DNA from: Malaya genurostris
Taxonomy: Eukaryota; Arthropoda; Insecta; Diptera; Culicidae
NCBI RefSeq assembly: GCF_030247185.1
Contig: NC_080572.1
Span: 126,482,405-126,546,404 of the forward strand
Direction: 5' to 3'
Length of the DNA stretch: 64,000 bases
Shown: in pieces, positions 51,469 through 62,440 of the stretch
How the letters are laid out: every line of letters begins with the position of its first letter
Position numbering within the stretch: the first letter of the stretch is position 1
Program-made: the position numbers and the translations under genes
The notes under the pieces: generated by a model
What the model saw: the letters and a program-made list of their open reading frames with translations, nothing else
Told to the model about the DNA's origin: nothing
Database searches by the model: none

Positions 51469-53344
51469 AGTCCATCTCGCCTATATAAAGCTTATAAACA
51501 TTTGTTGACGATTCGATTCCGTTTGTTTTGAAGAATTATTAAATAAAAGTGGCTAGTTGCGAAGTGTAAAGATGATGTGTTAAGCTTGTTTGTAAACACT
51601 ACCGCTGAAATGTCAAGAATGGATTCTTGTTCATTTGTGACGTCACGATAAAAAACTTAATTAGGTTTTTTACCGTCACCGCTAACCTCAATCGGAGCAG
51701 TACTGTAAACAAATTTTTTTGTTTGACTGTTGAGAAATTGGATAAGAGCATTTACGGTCCATATCGCCTAAATAGAGTTTTTGAGATTTATTAAATAAAA
51801 GTGACTAGTTGCCAAGTGTAAAGATGATTGTTTGAAACGTGTTCTTCGATTTTTGTTTAAGCTTGTTTGTAAACAGTACCGCTGAACTGTCAAGGATGAA
51901 TTGTTGTTCATTCGTGACGTCACGATAAAAAATTCAATTAGGTTTTGCACGAACATGATAACCTAAAAAAATTAACAAAATTAACTAATTTTGACAGCTA
52001 TTAGGTTTTGCACGATGACGACACAAATGAACTGCCGATGAATCAAGTTCATCTTTGACAGTTGCCGTGTACTTGTTTTGTTTTGCGACTGCAAGTTAAA
52101 AATTGAAAAAATGACGAAAAAGTGCCTGTTAAAAACGTATTCCACAGTGAAAATAACTAAAAAGATTGCCCTGTATGTGATTCCAGCATCAAGGAGCGAT
52201 ATATGTATAAATCTGTTGAGTGTGAGGCGACTTGCAATTTTTACATTCGAACGATGAACTTCTGATGAACTTTTAAACTGTAAACAAGTACACGTCGACT
52301 GTCAAAAAAAGTTCATTCTGTTCATTTTTGTGAGGTTATGTCATGTTCGTGCAAAACCTAATTAGGTTTTGCACGATGACGACACAAATGAACTGCCGAT
52401 GAATCAAGTTCATCTTTGACAGTTGCCGTGTACTTGTATTGTTTTGCGACTGCAAGTTAAAAATCGTAAAAATGACGAAAAAGTGCCTGTTGAAAACGTA
52501 TTCCACAGTGAAAATAACTGAAAAGATTGCCCTGTATGTGTTTCCAGCATCAATGAGCGATATATGTATGAATCTGTTGAGTGTGAGGCGACTTGCAATT
52601 TTTACATTCGAACGATGAACTTCTGATGAACTTTTAAACTGTAAACAAGTACACGTCGACTGTCAAAAAAAGTTCATTCTGTTCACACACATTCACGACA
52701 CAAATGAACTGCCGATGAATCAAGTTCGTCTTTGACAATTGCCGTGTACTTGCTTTGTTTTGCGATTGCAAGTTAAAAATCGTAAAAATGACGAAAAAGT
52801 GCCTGTTAAAAACGTATTCCACAGTGAAAATAACTAAAAAGATTGCCCTGTATGTGTTTCCAGCATCAAGGATCGATATATGTATGAATCTGTTGAGTGT
52901 GAGGCGACTTGCAATTTTTACATTCGAACGATGAACTTTTAAACTGTAAACAAGTACACGTCGACTGTCAAAAAAAGTTCATTCTGTTAATTTTGTGAGG
53001 TTATGGCATGTTCGTGCAAAACCTAATTACAAACAAACTGTTTACAAACAAACAGTTCAGTGGTACTGTTTACAAACAAACTTGAACAAAAATCGAAGAG
53101 CACATCTAAAACAATCATCTTTACACTTTGTAACTAGTCACTTTTATTTAATAAATATCAAACACAAACCGTATTCAATCTTGAACAAATGTTTTAAAAC
53201 TTTATTTAGGCACTACGAACCGTAAATGGTCTGATCCAATTTGTCAATAAACAAACAAAAGAAATTTATGTTTACAAACAGTACTGCTGAACTGTCAAAA
53301 TGTGTTCATCCGATTGAGGTTAGCAGTGACGGTAAAAAACCTAA
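51356..53344. mobile_element. nested cluster of TTAGGTTTT-ended MITEs
   Basis: Outer element 51660-53344: ends TTAGGTTTTTTACCGTCACC and, inverted, ...AGTGACGGTAAAAAACCTAA. A partial sister copy occupies 51356-51660 (CACCGTCACTGTTAACCTCA). Inside lies a second MITE with ends TTAGGTTTTGCACGATGACG and GTTCGTGCAAAACCTAA, present three times in tandem: 52001-52360, 52361-52686 (right end lost) and 52693-53027 (left end lost). Each unit carries ACAAATGAACTGCCGATGAA and AAAAAGTTCATTCTGTT. Small frames in the units are artefacts. Confidence 0.85.
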
Positions 53345-53952
53345 CTGAGCGTGTGTTTGTTTTGCGTTTTGTCTCCATCAGAGTTGCCAGGTTATTTTTT
53401 CAAAAATCTGTCAGAACTCAAAAATTTATCTGGATTGTTTGGGTCTACCACAAACGAATTTCCAGACATGACAGTCCAAGTCCCTGCTAGGCCGCCATGT
53501 TTTCGTGACCATCATCTTTTCCGCAAAGACGAAAACAACGAAGAAGTATATAAGTTCGTTGTTGCCAAATATCTGTGATATTTAGCTGTGAAAGTTGATT
53601 TTTTTATGTTTGATTATAAAGGTGATATCGTTATGAAACGTGCGCTGCCAAATTGTAATACTGACTTTCACAATCAATGAAGTGTTGTATTGTACTTCAT
53701 TTTGTTTACTTTGCTCTCACTGACTTGCTAGCTTTTATGGCCCCGAAGGACTGAGATGTTGGTTACGATAGCACTAGCTGGAGCTATTGTTGCCAGCGTG
53801 CTGTGACAGTCACGATCTTTTTTGGCACACATCTACGGTCCTCCGTGAAACTGGCACCAATTGTGATAAATTGGTTGCACTGCTGAGTTCCCATCATCGC
53901 ATTCATAATGCAAATGTCAAACCGTGAGAACCCTTTCGATTCGTTAGCTTCT
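53345..53952. other. unassigned sequence
   Basis: Includes AGAGTTGCCAGGTTATTTTT (from about 53381). A loosely complementary GTTGCCTGGC-type segment lies near 56401-56410, so old element ends are possible. No gene supported. Confidence 0.35.
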
Positions 53953-54740
53953 AAGGACTATTCACACATTTCAGTTTCGTGACGGTTCAGTGAAAGTGCC
54001 TTCAGTGTTATTTTTTTATCGGAATCCTTCCGTTCCGTTTCCGTGCCGCTTCCGTTTAGGCACAGCAAATGCAGTGATATACCGACTTCAGTGAAAATTA
54101 AAAAAAATATCGGTGACGACGAATTTGAGTTTGCCGGACGGACACTACACTGACGGCAAGCTGCACTGAAACGGCACGGTGCCGGATAGGTGTGAATGCG
54201 CGCATAGAAAACGAATAGCAGCCCTTACACGATCATTAAAAGTGTCATTACTAAAAAGTAATGGCACTTTTAATGATCGTGTAAGGTCTACGAGTTCAGT
54301 AATGATACGAGTAATGATGGAATTTCGGATTTTCCATCATTACCAACATTATTTCTTCTTCTTATTTTTTTGTGGAAATGCTGAATATCTTTAGGACTAT
54401 ACGCGAAAAAATGACAAAGTGTAGATTTAAATTGTTAATATTTCATTAACATTAACGTTTCAATGGTAAATCAAATTTATTTTCAGCTAAACGAAAATAA
54501 AAATATTGCTATTGCTATTGCTGGAGTAGTTACAAATACGCATAATTAATAATGAACGTGTAATGCCAAAAAGTAATGATGTACAGTAATGCAGTAATGA
54601 CGAGCGTTTGAGCAGAAGTGACATTACTTAGTAATGACACTTTTAATGATCGTGTAAGGGCCGCTAATGAAATAATATCAGTATACGTGCACAGTGTCGT
54701 GCCGGCCCTGAACCGGACCGGATATGTGTGAATAGTCCTT
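53953..54740. mobile_element. MITE with AAGGACTATTCACACAT ends, containing another MITE
   Basis: AAGGACTATTCACACAT (from 53953) is perfectly inverted at the right (ATGTGTGAATAGTCCTT, ending 54740). An additional end-like GGATAGGTGTGAATGCGCGC near 54184 marks the original right half, before the inner insertion. GGTTCAG and CTGAACCGG complete the inner part of the inverted repeats. Confidence 0.75.
54221..54661. mobile_element. inner MITE with CCCTTACACGATCATTAAAA ends
   Basis: Left GCCCTTACACGATCATTAAA continuing to AGTGTCATTACT; right is the exact inverse ending GTAAGGGC at 54661. A second inverted copy of the left end follows at about 54257-54286, forming a hairpin with a 4-base loop. No coding capacity. 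Confidence 0.85.
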
Positions 54741-54871
54741 TATGGCACACTTTGGTCGAAATGATAACAATGCAATTAATCTCGCGCTCCACCAAGCGGT
54801 GAGTGCGGTCATTTTAGAAAATACCGGAAACGGACCGGATTTTTTTTAAATATTTGTAAGCACATACATAT

Positions 54872-56181
54872 GGGGGTCAAAGGTGCACGACATCCTGGAA
54901 AGAGCGACAAATATCATATCATACTGTTTGTATCGGCAGTTTGATTGACTTAGCTCTGGTCGTCACAAGCTCCCACCTCATACCTACCCGGTGTCAAATG
55001 ATGACTGGTGACTCCTGTTTTTAGCAGAATGAGGAGGTGCGGAGTATTAGCAAGCGGTGGGACAGAGTGCAACTGTTGATAGGGAGCTACCATATTACTA
55101 TAAATGTCTCGATTATCAACCCACTTTGTGACTCTTACTAATACTCTTAACGTGGGAAGTGTGCAACACGTTCATAAATTCTATATTCTTACTAGTAACT
55201 ATCCTATTGCCCTAAGCTTTGGATGATGAACTACAGGGCGCGTATCTTTGCTTGTTATTCAGAATAAGGGCGATTATGTCATCTGGATTGATCACGAAGT
55301 TGACATGACTAGTACTGCTTGAAATTGACAATAGGCCATTGGGTGGTTTCAGGCATTCTTATGCCTGGAATTGGTCACCAATTTGAATTATCTTGATCCA
55401 ATTGAGATGAGTGTTCATCCCGGTTCAGTATGTCGTTCGTATCGGATTGTTTCGAACGAGGGAGGCATTTTGTGTTCTGTGCTCGATCGAGTCCGAATTT
55501 TCCATACAAAAGCACCTTCGATCGAGTTACAGAGTTTGAACTTTTGCATTCGTGAACTTTTGCACTTTCCGATCCGGTTCGATATCGGTACTTATACAAA
55601 TTGCATTGACGGCGAAACTGATTCGGCCAGAGGCGAGGGCATTCGCCCTTGTTCTGAATGGCGACGTGTCGTTTTTTCGACCGTGTTTCATTCGTATTCC
55701 TAATAACTCTAGCAAAATCAAAGGTAACTAGGATTCGACCGAATCACATTCGATCGAAGAATCGATGCGTCGTTGTTCAGAGTAGGGGCGACTGTGACTT
55801 CCCTGGACAATCTAGTGTTGAATTCGCATCCTTACCTTACATTATATAATTCAACAAACCAACTAACTGTTATTTTTTATTATTAATATAGTTCCGTACG
55901 CTTTATTTTCAGCCATAAACACAGTAGTTAGTAGTAGTTAGTAAACTTCTAAATGCTAAATTTCCCTATTCATCTCCACTATCCCTAACCTAATGTATCT
56001 GAAACCAGTGGGACTCAGAGCAGCGCCTGCTGGTGGAGGAAGCCGGTGTGCTATACGGTCTAGTGCATATCAACGGTCAGGCTTTAGTAGGCTCACAACC
56101 AGCTTGTAGTGAACCTCACTCAAGCAGATGGGCGGACACGGTCTGCCAGGTTGTGGGCTGATAAATTACAATTACAATTAC
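54872..56181 (+). mobile_element. retroposed element (LINE-like) with 22-bp target duplication and (TTACAA)n tail
   Basis: ATATTTGTAAGCACATACAT plus AT occurs at 54850-54871 and again at 56183-56204. The 3' end just before the second copy is TTACAATTACAATTACAA. Length about 1.3 kb; no RT motif recognised, so it is either a 5'-truncated LINE (3' UTR and tail) or a short non-autonomous retroposon. An open frame at 55371-55703 is unrecognised. Confidence 0.75.
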
Positions 56182-56204
56182 AATATTTGTAAGCACATAC
56201 ATAT

Positions 56205-58671
56205 CTCTATTATTTATCTTTGGCTCTACTATATACAAGGAAATTTTTGCCGGGCTTCATTTCCAGTGAGCGAAAAAAGTCTATCGTATAGAGGCCAAAA
56301 CCGTAACAATCTAGCAAGATCTGACAAATTCTGGGAAAATTTAGAAAATCTGGTAAAAAATCTGGTTAGTTTGAGTGTCTGGCGAAGCGAGGAAAATCTG
56401 GCAGCCAGGCAACGCTGGTCTCCATGACAGTTTCATCAGTTTTTTTTCATAGAAGCACATTATTCTGATCAAAAGAAAACTGATGGACTGAACGATTAAC
56501 TGAAGAACTGATCAGTTTACCGGATGAAACTGAGCTCGAGAGCTTCAGTGCAAAAACCGGACGTTTGACCGGATGAACACTTCCATCACTTCAGTTAATC
56601 GTTTAGTTCACGAGAAGCTGTCCGGAAAACTGAGCGCGTATGGACTGCTTAAAACCTAATTCAAATTAGTATGAACACATAAAGAAACCAGTGATCGACA
56701 AGAGATATAGGTCTAACATTGCGGAAGTACAAATTTACGAAAAAATACATTTTTTGTTTTTTTTTTCTACCGTTAGATTATTCTTCGTGAAAAATTCATC
56801 AGATTGTTGAAGAAAAAATACTAGATGAACTGCTGTTTTCTTTTTAAATTTCTGCTCAACGAAACCGGGGAGGGCTGCTTTTGCATTTTTCAGCGGTGAT
56901 AGTTTTCTTGGAATTGTAAGCGGAACCTTAAGTTTGTTTTTATCCATGGTCCAATCTTGCCACACATTAATGGGAACATTACTGTGCATGATACCATTGC
57001 GCCAGAGCTTTTATTGAAGATTTTAGCAGTGACGTCCCGTGACAAAATTTAGATGTAACATTTCGTTGTAAGTAAAACTAAAGGTTGAGGAATGGATATT
57101 CGTTTGTGTTTTTACATACAATGAAATAACGATATACTTTTGAATGGGAGTTTGTTATTAAACTTATTTCGTATTATCGATAAAATAGAAAAATTCGGCA
57201 CACCACACGTCGAGCAAATCTGTCAATAACTTCGTCATTAAAATCGATTCGACGTTACAAATGAGACAGCAATTTGTTTTCAACTGCAATAAGCATAAGC
57301 CACTGAAGCCCCTCCTGTAGGTGTGCATACAAGTTCTTACAGAGCCAAACGTGACAGAGAGAACAACAGAGCTGAGTTAAGTAATACCTTCTCTTCACAA
57401 ATCTGTAAAGTAATTCATTTTCATGGAATAGACACGATTACGTTCGGACCCCAAACACTGCGATGTTTTGATATTCATCGCGACTCTCAAATTGTGAAAA
57501 TAACCGGTAAACCGAGTTATTGTGAGAGAATCGACCGAAAATTTGTAATTTTCGTGCAATAAACACGGTAAGATGTAAAACTTTCAAGGATGCATAGTCA
57601 TATTTTCAAAAATCTGCGATCGAACCGAAAATCAGTGCACACTTCATAAAACATCATTGTTGATCGGAATCATTTTGGTGGACAAAAAAAAACGGTTTCG
57701 ATACATTCAAACGCGCTGTCGAAAATAAATGTAAAAAAATTGTGTTTTCCTTAGCAAATTGAAGACTTTTAGGAACCTTACATCTCTTAAGACGATTACA
57801 TTACTGATTGTTTATTTACGTTGCAATCAGCTGCAATGAAGTTACGATTTTGATCTCATCAAGATGGCGTCGTGGCAGAGGGCCGGTTGGATGTATATGA
57901 GATGGGTGTAAATAACGAAAGGGCGAAACAGTTCATTTCAAAGAACCGTTCAGAATATGATAGTTCTAGCGAAAAAAACTAGTTTTCCTGAATCTTTCGG
58001 CAAAAACCAACTGAGAGCAAATAGTTAAATTTCATTGGTAACAAATTCTTCAATGGAAATGCAATAACTTTTTTTGCAGGTATTCAAAGTAGTTCACTTT
58101 TATGTATTTATTCAAAGGTATACAATTTCAACTGCATTCTTAAAATCTACAACCTTTTCGAAATATACAGTTATTATTACATTTTTTATGGAATTCAATT
58201 TTGGCCGTAGTGTACGAAGCGCGCCACTGGATGTGCCTGAATGCATTTGAATGAATCTCACATATAAACACTGCTAGTCGGATGGAATGGGTGGAATGCG
58301 GATTAGAAAGGATGACTCTTTACAGACCTACGTCAAACACGCCCTTTACAGAACAGTCTAACATGACAGCTACCAAGATAAAGATAGTCCGGACGTGACC
58401 CGGAGGTTTTATTTTGGTTACAGAACCTGTTTTTTTCAAAAAACCCACTCACTGCTTCACAGTATTACGCGAAGGCTCCGACATTTTCGGCTTTAATTTA
58501 AAATGTTTTTTGAACTCACAAATAGTTGGAACGTACGACTGATTCTCCATAAACGTGTTATCGTTTCTCGATAATGGGATCCAAGCTGTTGTTCTAATTT
58601 CATTTAATGGACCCTTAAAGCGTGGGTTATGCTTAACGTGAGTGTAGGTAGGAAAAGTTGTGCAGACTTAC
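56205..58671. other. mostly unassigned; possible intron of the minus-strand gene starting at 58733
   Basis: Contains a fragment of the GAACGGTTC hAT-MITE near 57935-57990 and CTGATCAGTTT/ACTTCAGTTAATCG repeats near 56470-56640. No coding exon recognised on either strand. Confidence 0.4.
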
Positions 58672-59270
58672 CGATTGCCTTCGCAGAATGTTCGTCCGCG
58701 TGTCATTGCCGGGAACGTCATCATGTTGTCCATAGTTTGCAAGATCTGCACAGTGGTGCTCAGCAACGAACGTTTGAGGTTAGCTTCCACCCCATCAGAT
58801 TTTCCTCACGTGGAATGAATGCCCGAAGATGAATTGGCTGAGAGTCCGATGATCGACGTTACGAAGCGCCGATTATAAGTGCCAATCGAGCGCAGACTGT
58901 TGAATGCCGATCTATCAATTTGACGATGTCCGTAGAACGCGTCCCACAAGGATCCGAGTTGAAGAAAGGTTCCAGCACGCGGAGCACTCTCCGATCACGA
59001 TGCACGTTTTAGCGGCCACTACGTCGAACGCCACTTCAATCACCGTCTCGAGCTGACCAGCACAGAGGGACACGGGAACGATCTTTTGCGGTAGACCGGA
59101 AAACTTCCTCCTTTCGGTCATTCGCTACCGGAGCTCCAGCCGGCAGGGGAAACCGCACACTCTTCACACTGTTTGGCTGTATCGGGCCAAAGGCCAATAG
59201 TGCTGCGCACTCACAGACACGCGAAAAGGAACTGAACTCACTCTTCTGCTGACTTTTTCCCATCTTCGTT
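58672..59270 (-). CDS. GC-rich first exon of an unrecognised minus-strand gene (CDS part 58733-58672)
   Basis: An island of higher GC (about 58640-59400) with several CpG. On the minus strand it ends with a consensus donor, CAATCG|GTAAGT, at 58672. An ATG at 58733 gives MDNMMTFPAMTRGRTFCEGN plus two bases into the intron. Upstream ATGs exist (for example MGKSQQKSEFSSFSRVC at about 59263), so the 5' UTR status of the first 500 bp is inferred. No downstream exon was found in the window and the protein is not recognised; a non-coding leader is also possible. Confidence 0.45.
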
Positions 59271-59425
59271 TTCTTTTTTTTTTTCGAGCCAAAGCCAGCG
59301 TCAAACTTCCGTTTTTCTTTATCTTTTCGGCCGTCCCTCTCAGTCTACTGTCAAACTTCTCGCGCAGGGTTGAACAGATTTTTCAGTCTGCACGCTTTTA
59401 CCAAACTACTCACCGCATACGTTAT

Positions 59426-59710
59426 TTATATATTTGACCTAAACGTTACACTGTTTGTGTATGTAAACAGATTCGACGTTGTTAAACGGTTTTCCACAAA
59501 CCCGTGTTGACAATCAAAAATGATTTGAAATGCTTTAGAGTACATCGCGTTGTAAACTAACTTTTCCAGTACTTTAGCTAAGCAGTTCAAAATAAATGAA
59601 GATTCCTCTGTACGTTTAAACATTATGAGTGCTTCCATTGTTATGTATTTGAACTATAGCAGCAACTTTCCAAGCACTTGGAAAAGTATGTTCGATTATT
59701 GATCAAGTGA
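59426..59710 (-). pseudogene. LINE reverse transcriptase fragment
   Basis: The minus strand reads WKVAAIVQIHNNG, then after a frame change NCLAKVLEKLVYNAM and DCQHGFVENRLTTSNLFTY. These are RT fingers motifs of a Jockey/CR1-type LINE (normally RPIS-LNCLAKV and QHGF--RSTTSNL). Short and frame-broken; ends lost. Confidence 0.8.
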
Positions 59711-59718
59711 AAATCATT

Positions 59719-60462
59719 GTAACCCAAAATACCGAGGCCATAACATTTCCAGCCAATTGTTGTGCTTTCGGGCGCTTTGGACGAGGTTCACCAGTTGCTG
59801 TCCACTCAGATGACTGATGATTCCGGAGTGAAGTGATGAATCCATGTTTCATCCATTGTCACAAACGACGCAAAAATTACGGTTTGTTACGTTTAAACAT
59901 GATCAAACAATGCTCAGAATCATCAACACGTTCTCGTTTTTGGTCAACAGTGAGCAAACCGCGGTACCCACTCTGAACAGAGCTTTCTCATAGTCTAATG
60001 CTCATGCAATTTAAAGCCAAATATCAGCTAACTCACGCAACTTCACTTTTCGATCATTCAAAACGATTTTGTGGATTTGTTTTTATGTTTTCTGGTGTTA
60101 CATTTGGACGTCCACTGCGTTTTACATCATCCGTGTCTCTACGACCACATTTGAAGTCAGCAAAGCAACGTATTATTGTTGTTTCTGATCGAGCGGTGTC
60201 TCCATAACACTTTTCAAACCAATGGTTTGCTTGAACGATATTTTTTCCCATCAAGAAGCAATGTAAAATTAAACCACGAAATTGTTTTTTATCCATTGCT
60301 TTGAAAATAACAACTCTTAGCACAATAACTCACAAACTAATTAATTGAATATCATGAAATTTGAACAGCTATCTTTTAAAGGTTAGTATTGACTGAAATA
60401 AATGTTACTGCAATAAAACTAGCGCCATCTATTTGTTATGCCCGAGACTTTTCAGTCCATGT
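59719..60462 (-). pseudogene. mariner transposon, 5' two-thirds, degraded
   Basis: The minus strand begins with a mariner-like end (GACTGAAAAGTCTCGGGC, about 60459-60442), then MDKKQFRGLILHCFLMGKN, ETTIIRCFADFKCGRRDTDD and SGRPN (helix-turn-helix region). Further frame-broken pieces near 59800-60010 include VTMDETWIHHFTPES, which holds the first catalytic Asp. It is truncated before the second Asp. A different mariner lineage from the one at 6027. Confidence 0.85.
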
Positions 60463-60700
60463 TTTAAATCCCATAAGATAATGATGGAATGTACGCTAAT
60501 AAATACAAAAGAGGTTGGTTGTAATCTGAAGAATATTTTTTTAGTGACGGAAGAGATCAAAGTAAATGTCATTGCCATTGTTTCCACAGGATTGGTTGCA
60601 TGTCACTGATATCACTAATAATATTTTCATATTTTATCAATTCGCTCGAATTGCTGAATGCAAATGTCGTGCGTGATATATTGATGTGAAACGGGATGTA

Positions 60701-60800
60701 ATAGCAAAGCCTTGGTATTACATTCCTGTAAAGGATTTTGACCTTTTGTTTCGACGGACGGAGCCGATTCATAGTGTACAGAACCATTGCATGGCTGGTT
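60701..60800 (+). repeat. SINE-like dispersed repeat, copy 3
   Basis: AGCAAAGCCTTGGTATTACA ... GTACAGAACCATTGCATGG matches 14529-14630. It lacks the CAGGTCGGGGCTCGAAC part because the LINE tail starts there. Confidence 0.75.
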
Positions 60801-62440
60801 TATTTATTTATTTATTTACAATCAACAGATACAATTTGGTCCTAATGAAAATTCCCAATAATATTCAGAAAATTTGTACGTATTCTGCTTCGTGACACAT
60901 TGAAATCATACCCAGATGAAACGCGGTTGAACGATCTCTGTAAACCAATAATAGAACCGTTTGCGCCATAGTTGGTACGTCGTATAGGAAGTCGAAGAAA
61001 AGCGTGATAATTCTCGTCGCACTTGTAATGTGTCGAGACCCATTAATAACCCGCGACTTTCATAACTAGGTAGTTGATAAGGATCGGTCCACGGCAATCG
61101 GCGAAGAGCGAAGCGAACAAATCTGCGCTGTATTACCTCAGTTCTATGAGCACCGTTCAGGTAGCATGGGTTCCAAACTGCCGAGCAATATTCGAGAGTT
61201 GAACGAACAAACGAGCAGTAAAGCGATTTTAGACAGTGTATGTCTGTAAAGTGCTTAGTTATTCTCATTAGGAATCCTAAGCTACGGGAAGCTTTAGCTA
61301 CAATGTAATTGATGTGATGCTTGAATGTAAGTTGTTCATCGAGATGGACGCCAAGGACCTTAACGCTAGTAGATCTTCCAATCAAGGATCCATCCAGAAA
61401 GTATTCGACATGCAATGGCATTTTTCTCCTCGTAAACGTAATGGCTGAGCACTTGTCTGGCTTTACAATCATACGGTTAACTTTACACCAATCTGCGAAG
61501 ATTAACAATTGCCGCTGGAGAAAGGCTGCGTCTTCTAAGTTGCGGATGATGTGATAGATCTTGACATCATCAGCAACCGATAAGCGAGGACCTTCCAAGG
61601 CAAAATTGACATCATTGAAGTACAGTAAAAATATTAACGGTCCTAGATGACTTCCCTGTGGTATTCCGGATGATGCGAGGAACTCTCCGGAAGTATGATC
61701 GTCAATTTTAACTGCTAAACGACGATTCCTAAGATACGACTGCAACCAACGAAGAATGTTCGAACTGAATCCAAGTCTGTCCAACTTAGCAACCGTGATG
61801 TCGTGGTTGATTATATCGAAAGCGGAGAAAAGATCTGTGTAGATAACGTCCGTTTGTAAACCGTTAGACATTGCATCAAACACATAAGACAAAAACGATA
61901 GTAAGTTTGTGGTTGTTGAGCGGTTAGGCATGAAACCGTGTTGAGTATCGACGATATATTGCTTGCAGTGATTGAAAATTGGTGTCAGTATAACCATTTC
62001 GAACAGCTTTGGTATAGCGCTGAGGGAAGTGATACCGCGGTAGTTGTTTATATTCTTTTTATCGCCTTTCTTGTGGACTGGGAACATAAAGGAAGCGTTC
62101 CATAAATTGGGGAAAACTTCTGTAGTGAGAGACATTCGAAACAATTTGCAGAGGGGAGCGATTACTCCACGCGAGCACTTTTCAAGAATAACTGCCGGTA
62201 TTCCATCAGGGCCTGGAGAATTTGAGGCTTTCATTCCTACAATTGCCGTCCGTATTGAGTCTTCGTCAATATTGATGCAGTTCAATGAGTTATTAGACAG
62301 GGGAACGTTAAGTGCTGCGGCAGCAATTTGTTGCTGAGTCAGGATTTCATTTGAAAAAACCCTAGAAAACTTTTTGCAAACATCTGGCAGATTTCCTGTG
62401 TGCACGAACCAGTACCATCTGAAGCTGAACTGAAAACTTT
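60800..62440 (-). mobile_element. 5'-truncated LINE with TAAA-repeat tail
   Basis: On the minus strand the RT ORF (62405-60906) is followed by a short 3' UTR and an (AAAT)n tail, seen as TTTATTTATTTATTTATTTA at about 60801-60820 on the plus strand. The tail abuts the SINE-like repeat. The endonuclease is missing, so the copy is 5'-truncated near 62440. Confidence 0.85.
60906..62405 (-). pseudogene. LINE reverse transcriptase ORF (499 codons), N-truncated, RT box altered
   Basis: RT domain of a Jockey/CR1-like LINE: SPGPDGIPAVILEKC, FPVHKKGDKKNINNYRGITS, GFMPNRSTTTNLLSFL, YTDLFSAFDIINHDI, GIPQGSHLGPLIFLLYFND, VADDVKIYH and the downstream thumb (VNRMIVKPDKCSAITFTRR; VKVLGVHLDEQLTFKHHINY). The catalytic box reads VADD instead of the usual Y/F-ADD; both Asp are kept. 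The C-terminus is complete (YWFTEIVQPRFIWV). No endonuclease domain. Probably a dead copy despite the long open frame. Confidence 0.92.

Noticed and set aside
55371..55703. 110-codon plus-strand frame
   Set aside because: No domain, no splice signals, and it lies within a retroposon body; too weak to call a gene.
57323..57562. 79-codon plus-strand frame as a small gene
   Set aside because: No recognisable domain or splice context; left as unassigned.
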